Positions 45,517 through 55,003 of a stretch of DNA of 64,000 bases are shown here, piece after piece (the first letter of the stretch is position 1; every line of letters starts with the position of its first letter). Where the stretch lies: contig QZKU01000143.1 of NCBI GenBank assembly GCA_003598085.1, positions 5,729-69,728 on the forward strand, in the 5' to 3' direction. Both the position numbers and the translations under genes were made by a program. Under the pieces are notes generated by a model, which was not told the origin of the DNA, did not search any database, and was given only the letters and a program-made list of their open reading frames with translations. The DNA is from Candidatus Abyssobacteria bacterium SURF_5. Its GTDB lineage: Bacteria > Abyssobacteria > SURF-5.

Positions 45517-46248
45517 TCATGATCTCCTGGAATCGTGGGAATTGAAGAGACGTCGAAGCATGTATCTGGACATCTCGTACAGGATCCTTGCGATCACGGA
45601 AGGGCTCGCCAGAGTAGATTCGCCGAGCGTGCGCGGATAGTACATGATCGGAATCTCCCGAATCCGGCCGCCCAGTCTCTTCGCCTCAAGCAGCATTTCG
45701 GCATCGATGAACGAACCCTCCGATTTCAGGTCGAGCTTCTGCAGAAGCTCGCGCTTGACCATCTTATAAGAAAAATTTACGTCCTGGGTGTCCAGCCCAA
45801 ACAACATCCGGATCATCTTATTGTACACAGCCGTGTACAGAATCCGTTTCAGCGATGGCTCGCGCGCCAGTCGCCGGCCATTCACAAAATCGTACTCCTC
45901 CATCAACGGAATTGCCTTCTTCATATCTTCCATATCGATGGGGTTATCTGAATCCGTAAGGAAAATCAGGTTCTTGCGCGCTGCCGCAATCCCGTCCCGC
46001 AACGTCCGCCCAAAACGGTAATTCTTGTCGTGATGGATCACCCGGAGTGCGGCGTGTTCCTGCGCCATCTTGTCAAGCAATTCGGCCGTGCCGTCGAGGC
46101 TGCCGTCATCAACAACGACCACTTCATAATCATCGCAGGCGCTCCGAAGAACCGCGAGAGATGATAGCACCGCTTTCTCGATGTTTTCCCTTTCATTGTA
46201 AGCGGGCATTACAATCGAAATGCTCGGCCGGTCGGGGTTTTCTCCCAA
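45517..46248 (-). CDS. GT2 glycosyltransferase, polyprenol-phosphate sugar synthase type
   Basis: The 243-residue GT-A protein begins SISIVMPAYNERENIEKAVLSSL. It has EVVVVDDGSLDGT (nucleotide/metal) and FLTDSDNPIDMEDM (DxD-like), without C-terminal membrane helices. It matches DPM/Dol-P-mannose-synthase-like enzymes that charge a polyprenyl phosphate with a sugar, which the GT39-type protein encoded next would use. Confidence 0.92.
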   Translation of the reverse strand: MGENPDRPSISIVMPAYNERENIEKAVLSSLAVLRSACDDYEVVVVDDGSLDGTAELLDKMAQEHAALRVIHHDKNYRFGRTLRDGIAAARKNLIFLTDSDNPIDMEDMKKAIPLMEEYDFVNGRRLAREPSLKRILYTAVYNKMIRMLFGLDTQDVNFSYKMVKRELLQKLDLKSEGSFIDAEMLLEAKRLGGRIREIPIMYYPRTLGESTLASPSVIARILYEMSRYMLRRLFNSHDSRRS

Positions 46249-46427
46249 GCCACGTCTCCCGAATGAAGAAAAAGACCATAATTTTTTTAACGTATCACAG
46301 AATAAACCGCTTCATCGCACATTTCCTGAAGCGCTGCAACTCCTTAAAAATGATACATCCCCATCATCCGCTAAGTCAAGCGCCGCCAATCGCTCGCAAC
46401 TCGTTCAACGGGGCCATTTCTTGGCGC

Positions 46428-46457
46428 TTGACAAACGAACCGCGTTTGATTTAGAAT
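46428..46457 (+). promoter_or_regulatory. Sigma70-like promoter of the double-MerR regulator gene
   Basis: A perfect TTGACA (46428-46433) and TAGAAT (46452-46457) are spaced by 18 bp, in the 250-bp divergent gap between the GT2 gene and the regulator. Confidence 0.55.
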
Positions 46458-46502
46458 CTGAGCCATTAGGAAGTCGCACTGTCTAGTTTGAGCGCTCCGC
46501 CG

Positions 46503-47972
46503 ATGAGAAAACAGCCGATACAGCCGCCGGGATTGAGAATAAGTCAGCTCGCCGCTCTGGCGGGTGTGCCGGTCCCTACCGTCAAGCACTACCTGCATGA
46601 GGGGCTCCTCCCGCGACCCATCAAAACGGGTCGCACCATGTCCTACTACGACGCCGCCTGCGTGGACAAAATCAGGTTGATCAAGCGCCTGCAAAGCAAG
46701 CGATTCTTTCCGCTGAACGTGATCAAGCGGATAATTGACAATGGCGCCATCGCTGCCGGTGAACTGGCGCTGGGGGAAGCGCTCCTCGATATCCCCGCTG
46801 AGCCGGAGGACGTACAAACTGTTTCAAGAAAACGAGTCGCCGGACACACCCGTTACTCGCTGAAGAAGATCGACCGGATGGAGTCGCTCGGTCTTCTCCG
46901 ACCAGTTATCACCTCTCGAGGAAAAGAGTACGATGCGTCCGACTGCCGCGTTATTGCGCTCATGCGCCAGCGTGAGGAGGCTGGCTTCCCGTTCGACTAT
47001 TCCCTGGAAATGATGTCGGTGTACCGCCGCCATATCCAGGAAATTGTGAAGGAGGATGCAAGGCTGTTCCTTAAGAGACTCTTGCCTTCTTCTTCTCCTG
47101 CCAGCGCCGCGCAGTACATAAGAGAAGGCGACAAGGCGCTCGGCGCCTTTATGCCGTTGATGAAGGCGAAGCTTGTGCGGGCGCATGCAGAAAAGGTCAT
47201 TGAGACGGTGAATTCGGCGCCCGAGCACCTGAAGGAAATACTTCGCTTCCGCCGGGCGCAATCATTTTCTTCCACAGACTTGTCATTCAGCGAAATTCCG
47301 CGGGAAAATGTGAAAAGGACGCTGATTGCGGCACTCGGCAAGCGGCGCGATTTTCCCGCCGCCCCTCATTTCAGAACGCTCGGCCAGGCGGTGTTGTCGG
47401 CCGCCGCCGGTAATTTTCGGCTGACCCTGGCTCATCTGGAGGAACTGAAAGCCCCGCCTGAATTGTTTCCACTTGTTGCCGCACTGAAAGGGTTGGCCTT
47501 GTATGGCAGTGTGCCTGAGACGCGGGGCGTTTTTTCAACCATCCAACCGATCCTCGATGCAGTCGCGGCATTTCGAGATTCCCGCATTCGGGTGGATCCT
47601 TATGAGGTCTGCCTCATCTCATCCTATATCCGGGGGGCGGTCCTTTCCGTGATCCCCGACGTCTTCGATACGCATTCGGAGGCGGCAATGGACCTGAAGG
47701 CGGTCGCTGAAGCGCACGAGGTCGGCGAAGAATCTGCGTGGAGAACGATTGCCGAAGAGCTTAAACTCAAGGCTCTGTTCCACCTTTCGCAAATGCTGAT
47801 CTCAGACGAAGCCCTCGAGTCGGCTCGACACGTGCTCACTCTGTTAAAGGAGAAAGCGGGAGGAACCTTCTACGGAAAATGGGCTTCAAAACAATTGGCG
47901 GCCTTGGCTGAAGAAGGCGATGCGTCTGATCCAGTCACACATTCACGTGCCGGACCGGAGCATAAACGGTAA
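46503..47972 (+). CDS. Regulator with two MerR-type winged-helix segments
   Basis: The 489-residue protein starts with a MerR HTH (residues 11-80: LRISQLAALAGVPVPTVKHYLHEGLLP, then R-T-M-S-Y-Y-D). It then shows a second MerR-like segment (about 108-180: K-R-V-A-G-H-T-R-Y-S-L-K-K-I-D-R-M-E-S-L-G-L-L-R-P, then K-E-Y-D-A-S-D). A helical effector region of about 300 residues follows, with no recognised ligand domain. Start choice between TTG 46488 and ATG 46503 is open. The hyuA gene at 48012 follows 39 bp later on the same strand, so I infer local control of the hydantoinase operon. Confidence 0.82.
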   Translation: MRKQPIQPPGLRISQLAALAGVPVPTVKHYLHEGLLPRPIKTGRTMSYYDAACVDKIRLIKRLQSKRFFPLNVIKRIIDNGAIAAGELALGEALLDIPAEPEDVQTVSRKRVAGHTRYSLKKIDRMESLGLLRPVITSRGKEYDASDCRVIALMRQREEAGFPFDYSLEMMSVYRRHIQEIVKEDARLFLKRLLPSSSPASAAQYIREGDKALGAFMPLMKAKLVRAHAEKVIETVNSAPEHLKEILRFRRAQSFSSTDLSFSEIPRENVKRTLIAALGKRRDFPAAPHFRTLGQAVLSAAAGNFRLTLAHLEELKAPPELFPLVAALKGLALYGSVPETRGVFSTIQPILDAVAAFRDSRIRVDPYEVCLISSYIRGAVLSVIPDVFDTHSEAAMDLKAVAEAHEVGEESAWRTIAEELKLKALFHLSQMLISDEALESARHVLTLLKEKAGGTFYGKWASKQLAALAEEGDASDPVTHSRAGPEHKR

Positions 47973-48011
47973 AGAACAAAACGCTGAGGATGCCCAAAAG
48001 GAGCGAAGACC

Positions 48012-50099
48012 GTGGGATATAAAATAGGAATCGATGTTGGCGGCACCTTTACCGATCTGGTCTACACGGACCTGACGGCTTCAATCGGGGTGGTCAAAAC
48101 ACTGACTACTCCTGAAAATCAGGCGTTGGGGGTGATGGCCGGTATTAAAAAAATCGCCGTACGCGAAGGGATGACGCCCGCGGAGCTTCTGGCGCAAACG
48201 GAACTGCTCATCCATGGGACGACCGTCGCGACCAACACCATGCTCGAATTCGATGGCGCGTTAACCGGTCTCATTACAACCGACGGTTTCCGGGATGACA
48301 TCGAAATCAGGCGCGGCTACAAGGAACGCATCTTCAACCCGCGGCATGAAGCGCCGGTGCCCATCGCGCGCCGCCGGCACCGCCTCACGGTGGCTGAACG
48401 AGTGGACCGTGAGGGGAAAGTTCTGATCGCGCTCAACGAGGATGAGGCCGTCGAGCGGGTTCGAAAGCTGAAGAACGCCGGCGTCGAGTCAATCGGAGTA
48501 TGCCTCTTCTTCGGGTTCCTGAATCCGGCTCACGAGAAGAAAATCGCTGAGATCATTCGGCGCGAGCACCCGGCTGCTTTCGTCTCGCTCTCCCACGAGG
48601 TGCTCCCGCAGATACGCGAGTTCGAGCGTGTCAGCACCACGCTGGTCAACGCCTACACTGGCCCAAAACTCAAACATTATCTCGAACGTCTCGAAACCGA
48701 ATTGAAAAGAAACGGCCTCGAGAGCGAATTCTTCGTGATGCTCTCAAACGGCGGAATCATGAACGCCGCCTACGCCGGAAACTTCGCCGTCTACAGCCTG
48801 CTCTCCGGCCCGGCCGGCGGGGTGGTCGCCTGCGCCCAACTCATTGGAACCCTTTGCAACGAGCCGAATCTGATCACCGTCGACATGGGCGGCACCAGCT
48901 ATGATGTCTCGCTCATTCGCGGCGGAAAGCCGGCAGTCACTACTGAGTATTGGGTCAGCCGCTACCGGGTGGCGGCGCCCATGCTGGATATCCATACCAT
49001 CGGCGCGGGCGGCGGCAGCATTGCCTGGGTCGACGCGGGCGGCGCTCTGCAGGTAGGTCCCAGAAGCGCGGGCGCGCTGCCGGGGCCGGCATGCTACGGG
49101 AGGGGCGGCGCGGAGCCGGCGGTAACCGACGCGAACCTTCTGCTGGGATACCTCGATCCGGATAATTTTCTCGGCGGCGAAATGAAACTGGATCGCAATG
49201 CGGCCGAACGCGCCATCGAGGAAAAGGTCGCGCGCCCGCTCGGACTCGACGTCCTCCATGCGGCCCACGGGATATTTCGCATCGTCAACAACAATATGAC
49301 CAACGGCATTCGCGTCGTATCCGTCCGCAAGGGATATGATCCGCGCGACTTCACCCTCGTCGCGTTCGGAGGAAACGGGGCTCTTCACGCCGGTGTGCAG
49401 GCAAAAGAACTGGGCATCGGGAAAGTCATTGTCCCTCGCATTGCGACCGCATTCTCCGCGCGCGGTCTCCTCGCCTCGAACATCGTTGTGAACAAGATGC
49501 GAACCTATATCGGCCGCTCGGATGCCCACGAACTCCCCCAGATCAATGCGCTTATCCATTCGATGAAAGAGGGGGCGGAACAGGATTTGCCCGCTGCCGT
49601 GAGAAAGCGCGCCGGTTTGGTGGAGACCGTAAAGTGGAACTATCAGATTGACATGCATTATAAGGGAGAGACACACGAGATCACCGTCCCGCTTGGGGCG
49701 GAGGATGGGGCCGTCACCGACCAAACTCTGGGCGCGGCGGTGGAATCATTTCATGCCGCCCATGAGATGCTCCATACTTTTTCCAATCCGGGCGACCCGG
49801 TCTTCTTCATGAATCTGCGGGTGGAAATGATTATCGAGACCGAAAAACCGCCTGTTCAACGGCTTGCCTTTCAGGGAGAGGACCCTTCTGCGGCCCTGCG
49901 ATCAACGCGAAATGTCTTTTTTAATGAGCAGGGCGGCTTCATCCAGACCCCGATATACGACGGCGCGCGTGTCCGATGCGGAAATGTCTTTGTCGGCCCT
50001 TGCATCATCGAGGAGCCCGCGACAACCATAGTCGTTTACCCGAAGCAGAGGGCGCGCCTGACAGAGTACGACAGTTATGAGATGGTGATAGCAGGATAA
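48012..50099 (+). CDS. hyuA: Hydantoinase/oxoprolinase family protein, subunit A (copy 2)
   Basis: The 695-residue protein has GIDVGGTFTDLVY at the N-terminus, L-I-H-G-T-T-V-A-T-N-T, VDMGGTSYDVSLI, HTIGAGGGSIAW, G-P-A-C-Y-G and FGGNGALHAG. It starts with GTG 48012 after AAAGGAG. The sequence is clearly diverged from copy 1 (2452), so the two systems likely have different substrates. It lies between the double-MerR regulator gene and hyuB-SCP2, 26 bp before the latter. Confidence 0.93.
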   Translation: MGYKIGIDVGGTFTDLVYTDLTASIGVVKTLTTPENQALGVMAGIKKIAVREGMTPAELLAQTELLIHGTTVATNTMLEFDGALTGLITTDGFRDDIEIRRGYKERIFNPRHEAPVPIARRRHRLTVAERVDREGKVLIALNEDEAVERVRKLKNAGVESIGVCLFFGFLNPAHEKKIAEIIRREHPAAFVSLSHEVLPQIREFERVSTTLVNAYTGPKLKHYLERLETELKRNGLESEFFVMLSNGGIMNAAYAGNFAVYSLLSGPAGGVVACAQLIGTLCNEPNLITVDMGGTSYDVSLIRGGKPAVTTEYWVSRYRVAAPMLDIHTIGAGGGSIAWVDAGGALQVGPRSAGALPGPACYGRGGAEPAVTDANLLLGYLDPDNFLGGEMKLDRNAAERAIEEKVARPLGLDVLHAAHGIFRIVNNNMTNGIRVVSVRKGYDPRDFTLVAFGGNGALHAGVQAKELGIGKVIVPRIATAFSARGLLASNIVVNKMRTYIGRSDAHELPQINALIHSMKEGAEQDLPAAVRKRAGLVETVKWNYQIDMHYKGETHEITVPLGAEDGAVTDQTLGAAVESFHAAHEMLHTFSNPGDPVFFMNLRVEMIIETEKPPVQRLAFQGEDPSAALRSTRNVFFNEQGGFIQTPIYDGARVRCGNVFVGPCIIEEPATTIVVYPKQRARLTEYDSYEMVIAG

Positions 50100-50125
50100 C
50101 CGGGCTTTTATTCAGGAGAATACGC

Positions 50126-52291
50126 ATGAATACTTTGGACCCGATAACGACCGAGGTGATCCGCTGCGGCCTCGAAACCATAGCCAACGAAATGGGCGAC
50201 ACCATGATTCGAACGGCAACCACTCCGACTTTCAGCGAGTCCCATGATTTCTCCACCGCCATCTTCGACGGCGCCGCCAGAATCATCGCGCTCGCCGACG
50301 CTTTGCCCATTCATATGGGCGCATCCAAATTCTCCGTAATGGCGGCTCTTGAAGCTTTTCAGGACGATCTCCATACCGGCGACCTCATTGTTGTCAACGA
50401 TCCGTATCACGGCGGTTCTCATCTTCCTGATTGGACCATGATGACCCCGATATTCTTCGAAGGACGCCTCGTTTTCTTCCCGGTGACACGCGCCCATCAG
50501 GGCGATACCGGCGGCGCTGTTCCCGGCGGCTACAATCCCGGCGCGGTCGATATCTGGCAGGAGGGCCTGCGTCTGCCCCCGATAAAGATTTACGAACGCG
50601 GCCGCCCCAGAAACGATATCATCAAACTGCTCCAGATCAACAACCGCGAGCCGACGTTCCTCGGCGATTTGAAGGCGATGATCGGCTCGGTGAGAGTGGC
50701 CGAGCGGCGCCTCCTGGAAATGCTGAAAAAATACGGCGTGCAGGTGGTCACCGATTGCCTGGACGAGATCATCCGCTATACCGAACGCAGGTTCAGGGCT
50801 GAGATCGAGGAGTGGCCCGACGGTATCTACACCGGTGAGGCTTACCTCGAGCACGACTGCCAGGGAACACGCGACGTAACCGTTCGCGCCACAGTTACGG
50901 TTGCCGGCGACTCCCTGAAAATCGATTTCGCCGGCAGCGATCCCCAGACCCGCGGTTTCATCAACAGCTCCGTCCCCAACTCCTATTCATATATCTTCCT
51001 GACGCTGTCCAGCATGATCGACGACTCCATCCCGCGTAACGAGGGGTTGCTTCTTCCCGTTAAGATACTCCTTCCGGAAGGGACCGTAGTCAATCCGCGC
51101 CCGCCCGCTCCATGCACGGCCTGCACCCTGCACGCCGGCGGCGAGATAGGGGAGGCGGTCGCTGTCGCGCTGGCAACCGCGATACCGGAAAAAGCGTATC
51201 CTCAAAATATCAAGCTGGGAATGCCCCTCGTTACCTACGGTGCGAACCCCTATTCCGGCGAGTTTTACGTCGATCAGAATGTCACCATGGCGGCAGGCTG
51301 GTGCAACGCCGCCTGCGGAACCGACGGCTGGGGCGCAATGTCCCCCTTCTTCGGCGCAATGACGATGGCCACCGGTGAATTGCACGACATGTACTATCCT
51401 GTATTGACGGTGGCGCGGCAGTATCTGACCGACTCCGGCGGGGCCGGCACATGGCGGGGCGGCCTCGGAACCCTGCTGAGGATGAAGGCGCTGGCGCCCA
51501 TGTTCATGCATACGTACGTCATCGGCACCAGGTATCCTATGCGCGGATTCAACGGCGGTCTGGATGGCTCGCCGAACAGCATCATCTTGCGCGAAGGGAG
51601 CCCTGCGGAGATCGAAATCGAGGCAACGGCTTTCGAAGAACCTCTCTCGGCCGGACACATGGTTACCGCGAAACTCGGCGGCGGCGGCGGGTGGGGCGAC
51701 CCCCTCACACGCCCTCCACAGGCGGTCCTCGATGACGTCCTCGATGAATATGTATCGCTCGAAGCCGCCCGGCGCGATTATGGCGTCGCGATCGATGAGC
51801 GCCAGATGCGGATCGACCTCGAAGAAACCGGGCGACTTCGCCAACAATTGGCAAAAGAACGCGCCGAAAAACAGCACGAAAAAATGGTTGCCGTACGGTA
51901 CCTCTCCCCTGAGTGGCAGCACATGTGCCAGGCGGCCGTTAACGAGGACCCGGATTTCATCAACCTGGCTGCCGGCATGACAATCGAGCTCAACAACATC
52001 ATTGAAAACTGCCCGGACGGCAGCACTCGCTTCCTCTATTGGAAATTCGAAAAAGGGAAACTCGTCGAGACGCGGGTGGGGCTGGCGGAAGAATTCAGGC
52101 AAACCTCTCTCTTCACAACGATCGCATCCTATGACACTTTCATGAGGATCAATACTGCCAAAATAAGTGTCGAAGCGGCAGTCGTCGAGGGATTGGTTCG
52201 ATTTGAAGGCGACCTTGCCGAAATGATGCGCTTCGTGGAGCCGCTCAATAGATTCACAGAGGTGCGAAGGAGGATTCCAACACAATATTGA
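50126..52291 (+). CDS. hyuB: Hydantoinase B-type protein fused to a C-terminal SCP2-like domain
   Basis: The protein has 721 residues against about 520 for copy 1. The HyuB portion (about 1-570) has FSTAIFDGAARIIALADALPIHMG, VNDPYHGGSHLPDWT, TRAHQGDTGG and the glycine-rich GGGGGWGDPL. Residues 587-721 look like a sterol-carrier-protein-2 domain: Y-L-S-P-E-W, D-P-D-F-I-N-L-A-A-G, F-L-Y-W-K-F-E-K-G-K-L-V-E, S-Y-D-T-F-M-R-I and V-R-F-E-G-D-L-A-E-M-M. SCP2 domains bind lipids or acyl-CoA, so a hydrophobic substrate is suggested. The stop is 3 bp from a convergent kinase gene. Confidence 0.88.
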   Translation: MNTLDPITTEVIRCGLETIANEMGDTMIRTATTPTFSESHDFSTAIFDGAARIIALADALPIHMGASKFSVMAALEAFQDDLHTGDLIVVNDPYHGGSHLPDWTMMTPIFFEGRLVFFPVTRAHQGDTGGAVPGGYNPGAVDIWQEGLRLPPIKIYERGRPRNDIIKLLQINNREPTFLGDLKAMIGSVRVAERRLLEMLKKYGVQVVTDCLDEIIRYTERRFRAEIEEWPDGIYTGEAYLEHDCQGTRDVTVRATVTVAGDSLKIDFAGSDPQTRGFINSSVPNSYSYIFLTLSSMIDDSIPRNEGLLLPVKILLPEGTVVNPRPPAPCTACTLHAGGEIGEAVAVALATAIPEKAYPQNIKLGMPLVTYGANPYSGEFYVDQNVTMAAGWCNAACGTDGWGAMSPFFGAMTMATGELHDMYYPVLTVARQYLTDSGGAGTWRGGLGTLLRMKALAPMFMHTYVIGTRYPMRGFNGGLDGSPNSIILREGSPAEIEIEATAFEEPLSAGHMVTAKLGGGGGWGDPLTRPPQAVLDDVLDEYVSLEAARRDYGVAIDERQMRIDLEETGRLRQQLAKERAEKQHEKMVAVRYLSPEWQHMCQAAVNEDPDFINLAAGMTIELNNIIENCPDGSTRFLYWKFEKGKLVETRVGLAEEFRQTSLFTTIASYDTFMRINTAKISVEAAVVEGLVRFEGDLAEMMRFVEPLNRFTEVRRRIPTQY

Positions 52292-52294
52292 AGC

Positions 52295-54580
52295 TCAAGA
52301 AGGATCCTTTGGCAGGAGCGGGCGCAGTGTCTTGCTGATTACCTGACGGAGGTCTTTCATCGAAAACGGTTTTAGCAGGAAGGGGCGGCCGCTTTCCTCC
52401 AGGAAACGGGATGTCTCGCTTTCCATAATATCGCCGCTGATAAAGACGAAATGATTCGCCATCTCCGGCTTCTCTTTCGTGAAGATATGAAACAGGCGGC
52501 GGCCGTCCAGTCGGCCCGGCATCTTGATGTCGCTGATAATCAGGTCGAACGATTTCTCCTTCAGCCGCTCGAATGCCTCATCGCCGGTCGACGCGCATTC
52601 GACTGCGAATCCTTCTGCGCGGAGAGCCGTTTCTAAAAAATCGAGGACCACCTCCTCATCGTCGACTATGAGAACCCTTCCCTTTTGTGCGGCCGCCTCA
52701 CTGCCGTCCAATTGCTGCTCGCCGCCGTCGGAGTAACTTTGCTCGTCGGTCACCGGAAGACAGACGACAAATCTCGCGCCCCTCTGATAGCGTTCGTCCA
52801 GAAAGAGCATGCCGCCGTGTTCCTGAATGATGCCATAGCTGATGCTTAATCCCAGCCCGGTTCCCTTGCCGATCTCCTTTGTGGTGAAGAATGGTTCAAA
52901 GATTTTCTGTACGTTGCCTTCCGGCACGCCCGGCCCCGTATCGGCGAATGCGATTTCAATCGCAGCGCCGTCATTTACAAGCCGCGTCGTGATAGTAAGG
53001 TCCCCGCTTTCCCTTCCCGTCATCGAATCGTAGGCGTTGTTGATCAGGTTCAGGAAAACCTGCTCGATCTGATTCATGTCCACCAGCGCGATGGGCTCGC
53101 CTCTCACGAATTCCCTTGTAATCGTAAAACTGCGGAGCCTGAAATCATGCTCGCGGTGTTCGATCGCTCTCTCTATCAGTTCGTGAACTTTCGCCGGCGC
53201 TTTCTGCAACTCCGTCTTCCGCGCAAATGAAAGCAATCCCTGCACGATCTTCCGCGTCCGATCCACGCAAAGAACTATCTTGTCCAGCATCTTCTTTTGC
53301 TTCGCTGTAACTGATTGGTCGGATCGCAGAAGGTCTGAATATCCCTGGATCGCCGCCAGCGGATTATTTACCTCATGAGCGACGCTCGAAAGCATCTCTC
53401 CTAACAGCGCCAGCTTATCCGATTGAATCAATTTGCGCCGGGTCTCCCGCAATTCCAGGATGTTCTCGCGAAGGTGCGATATCAGCCGGCAGTTGTGGAT
53501 GGCCATCCCGATCTGGTTGCCAAACGAGATCAGTAGTTTCTCCTCCTCTTTCGCCATAGGACCGCTCCGGCAGTCCACCGTCATCAGGATGCCCATGCAC
53601 TGCTCGCCTGAGAAAAGCGGTATCCCCGCAATATTAATCTCGTCCGGAAGCGGACATCCGTTTCCAATCAATTCGCCGGAAGCGCCGCTCCGATGGAAAA
53701 TGCCCGCGCTCGCCATGATCTCGCTCCCGAAACTCCTGTTGAGAATAGCGAAGACAGAAGACAAATCTTTCAGGCTGCGCGCCGTTGATGACTTCAATGC
53801 TACAGTGGCGTCCCCCTCGACAATAAAAATTGCAGCGCCGGATACGTCGATTGCTTCCAGTATCCTCTGCAGCGACTCGTCAAGCACCTCGTCCAATTCG
53901 AGGTTGGCGTGCAACAGCTCCGATAAAGCTACGACCGCCCCCAATTCCTTGTTCCGTCCGTGTAACTCCGAATTTACCCGCTTCAATTGCTCGACCGCCA
54001 ACGCATAACTCATCGCTACCGAGGCGGTGGACGCTATAATCGAAAGCGCATGCTCCTTGCGATGGGTAAACGCGCCGGGCTCGGAATTGCTGATGTTTAA
54101 CACCCCGTGAACACGGTACTCGTGGATCAGGGGAATACTCAGGATCGACCGGATGCTTACTTTTTGCGTCCCATCCCGCACAAACCGCGGATCGCGCAGA
54201 GTATCATTTATGAGGATGCTCTTCCTTTCCGCTACCGCCTTGCCCGCAATACCCTCGCCCACCTTGAACGTCTTGCCCGACCATCGGCTGTCGGCGTACA
54301 GCGTGCCGCTGTCATCTAATAAACCCTTCGCCACCAGCAGCTTCAGCTCTCCTTTGTCCTCATCTAACACCATTACCGATGCATTCTCGACATTCATCAT
54401 CTCGGTAATGAACTGCACGAGTTTCTGGCAGATTTCGGTAAATCCGAGACCGATCTGGATCGAGTCATTGAGGAGGCGGAGGATCGAGAACTCTCGAATG
54501 AGTTCCTCGTAATCATGTGAGGCCTTCCGGAGAGCCTCAGCATAAATTTGCTTTTCAGTATTCTCGGGATGATTTTTCAT
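52295..54580 (-). CDS. GAF-GAF hybrid histidine kinase with C-terminal receiver
   Basis: The 761-residue soluble protein is numbered from the ATG at 54580; the frame extends to 54712 with unlikely sequence. GAF 1 lies at about 45-195 (MMNVENASVMVLDED, VSIRSILSIPLIHE) and GAF 2 at about 225-375. HisKA has the phospho-His in SSVAHEVNNPLAAIQGY. The HATPase has LINNAYDSMTG, FADTGPGV, FFTTKEIGKGTGLGLSISYG. The receiver has VLIVDDEEVV and D in LIISDIKMPG. It is a phosphorelay sensor of cytosolic or diffusible signals. It converges with hyuB and lies near an HDOD gene. Confidence 0.92.
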   Translation of the reverse strand: MKNHPENTEKQIYAEALRKASHDYEELIREFSILRLLNDSIQIGLGFTEICQKLVQFITEMMNVENASVMVLDEDKGELKLLVAKGLLDDSGTLYADSRWSGKTFKVGEGIAGKAVAERKSILINDTLRDPRFVRDGTQKVSIRSILSIPLIHEYRVHGVLNISNSEPGAFTHRKEHALSIIASTASVAMSYALAVEQLKRVNSELHGRNKELGAVVALSELLHANLELDEVLDESLQRILEAIDVSGAAIFIVEGDATVALKSSTARSLKDLSSVFAILNRSFGSEIMASAGIFHRSGASGELIGNGCPLPDEINIAGIPLFSGEQCMGILMTVDCRSGPMAKEEEKLLISFGNQIGMAIHNCRLISHLRENILELRETRRKLIQSDKLALLGEMLSSVAHEVNNPLAAIQGYSDLLRSDQSVTAKQKKMLDKIVLCVDRTRKIVQGLLSFARKTELQKAPAKVHELIERAIEHREHDFRLRSFTITREFVRGEPIALVDMNQIEQVFLNLINNAYDSMTGRESGDLTITTRLVNDGAAIEIAFADTGPGVPEGNVQKIFEPFFTTKEIGKGTGLGLSISYGIIQEHGGMLFLDERYQRGARFVVCLPVTDEQSYSDGGEQQLDGSEAAAQKGRVLIVDDEEVVLDFLETALRAEGFAVECASTGDEAFERLKEKSFDLIISDIKMPGRLDGRRLFHIFTKEKPEMANHFVFISGDIMESETSRFLEESGRPFLLKPFSMKDLRQVISKTLRPLLPKDPS

Positions 54581-55003
54581 GAGTCCCGCGCAATGAGAAA
54601 AAGAAAACAAAACAGACCTTGATAAGGGGCGTATATCATCGTCAGAACTATGGCAAACATCATGCCATCCAAGCTTCGCTCCTTTTCTTTTCATGAAAAT
54701 AGTCGCACCCATGAGTAAAATTAGCCCTTATTTTGGCCTGCCTCGGTCCCCCAGATTGTAGCTCGACTGCTTCCAGGAAATGATTGCTGAACCAAACTGC
54801 ACCGCTTTGCACAAATTTGTAAATGTTACAAGAGTAGGCAAAAGAAGGAGCAATCTGCCTGCTGACGCGAATTGTGATCATTTCATAACGGCGGATTTAA
54901 ATCGCCAAATTCAAGCAAGTGCCCCCAATGGAGGAAACCGTTTTTGCTACCAGGAATGGAAACGCGTAAGAGGATCTGGGAGAGTAAATTTACCGAATAG
55001 TTG
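54581..55003. other. Upstream region of the hybrid kinase gene
   Basis: About 420 bp lie between the HDOD stop and the chosen kinase start. It is AT-rich around 54780-54840 and contains the 10-bp palindrome ACAAATTTGT (54811-54820), a possible operator. I see no supported gene. Confidence 0.35.

Noticed and set aside
48744-49724. Minus-strand frame of 326 codons opposite hyuA copy 2
   Set aside because: It lacks a ribosome-binding site and recognisable motifs, while the plus strand carries all HyuA blocks.
50987-52285. Long minus-strand frame of 432 codons opposite hyuB copy 2
   Set aside because: It is a shadow of the GC-rich hyuB frame; the translation is His/Arg/Pro-rich with no motif, and the plus frame has clear family signatures.
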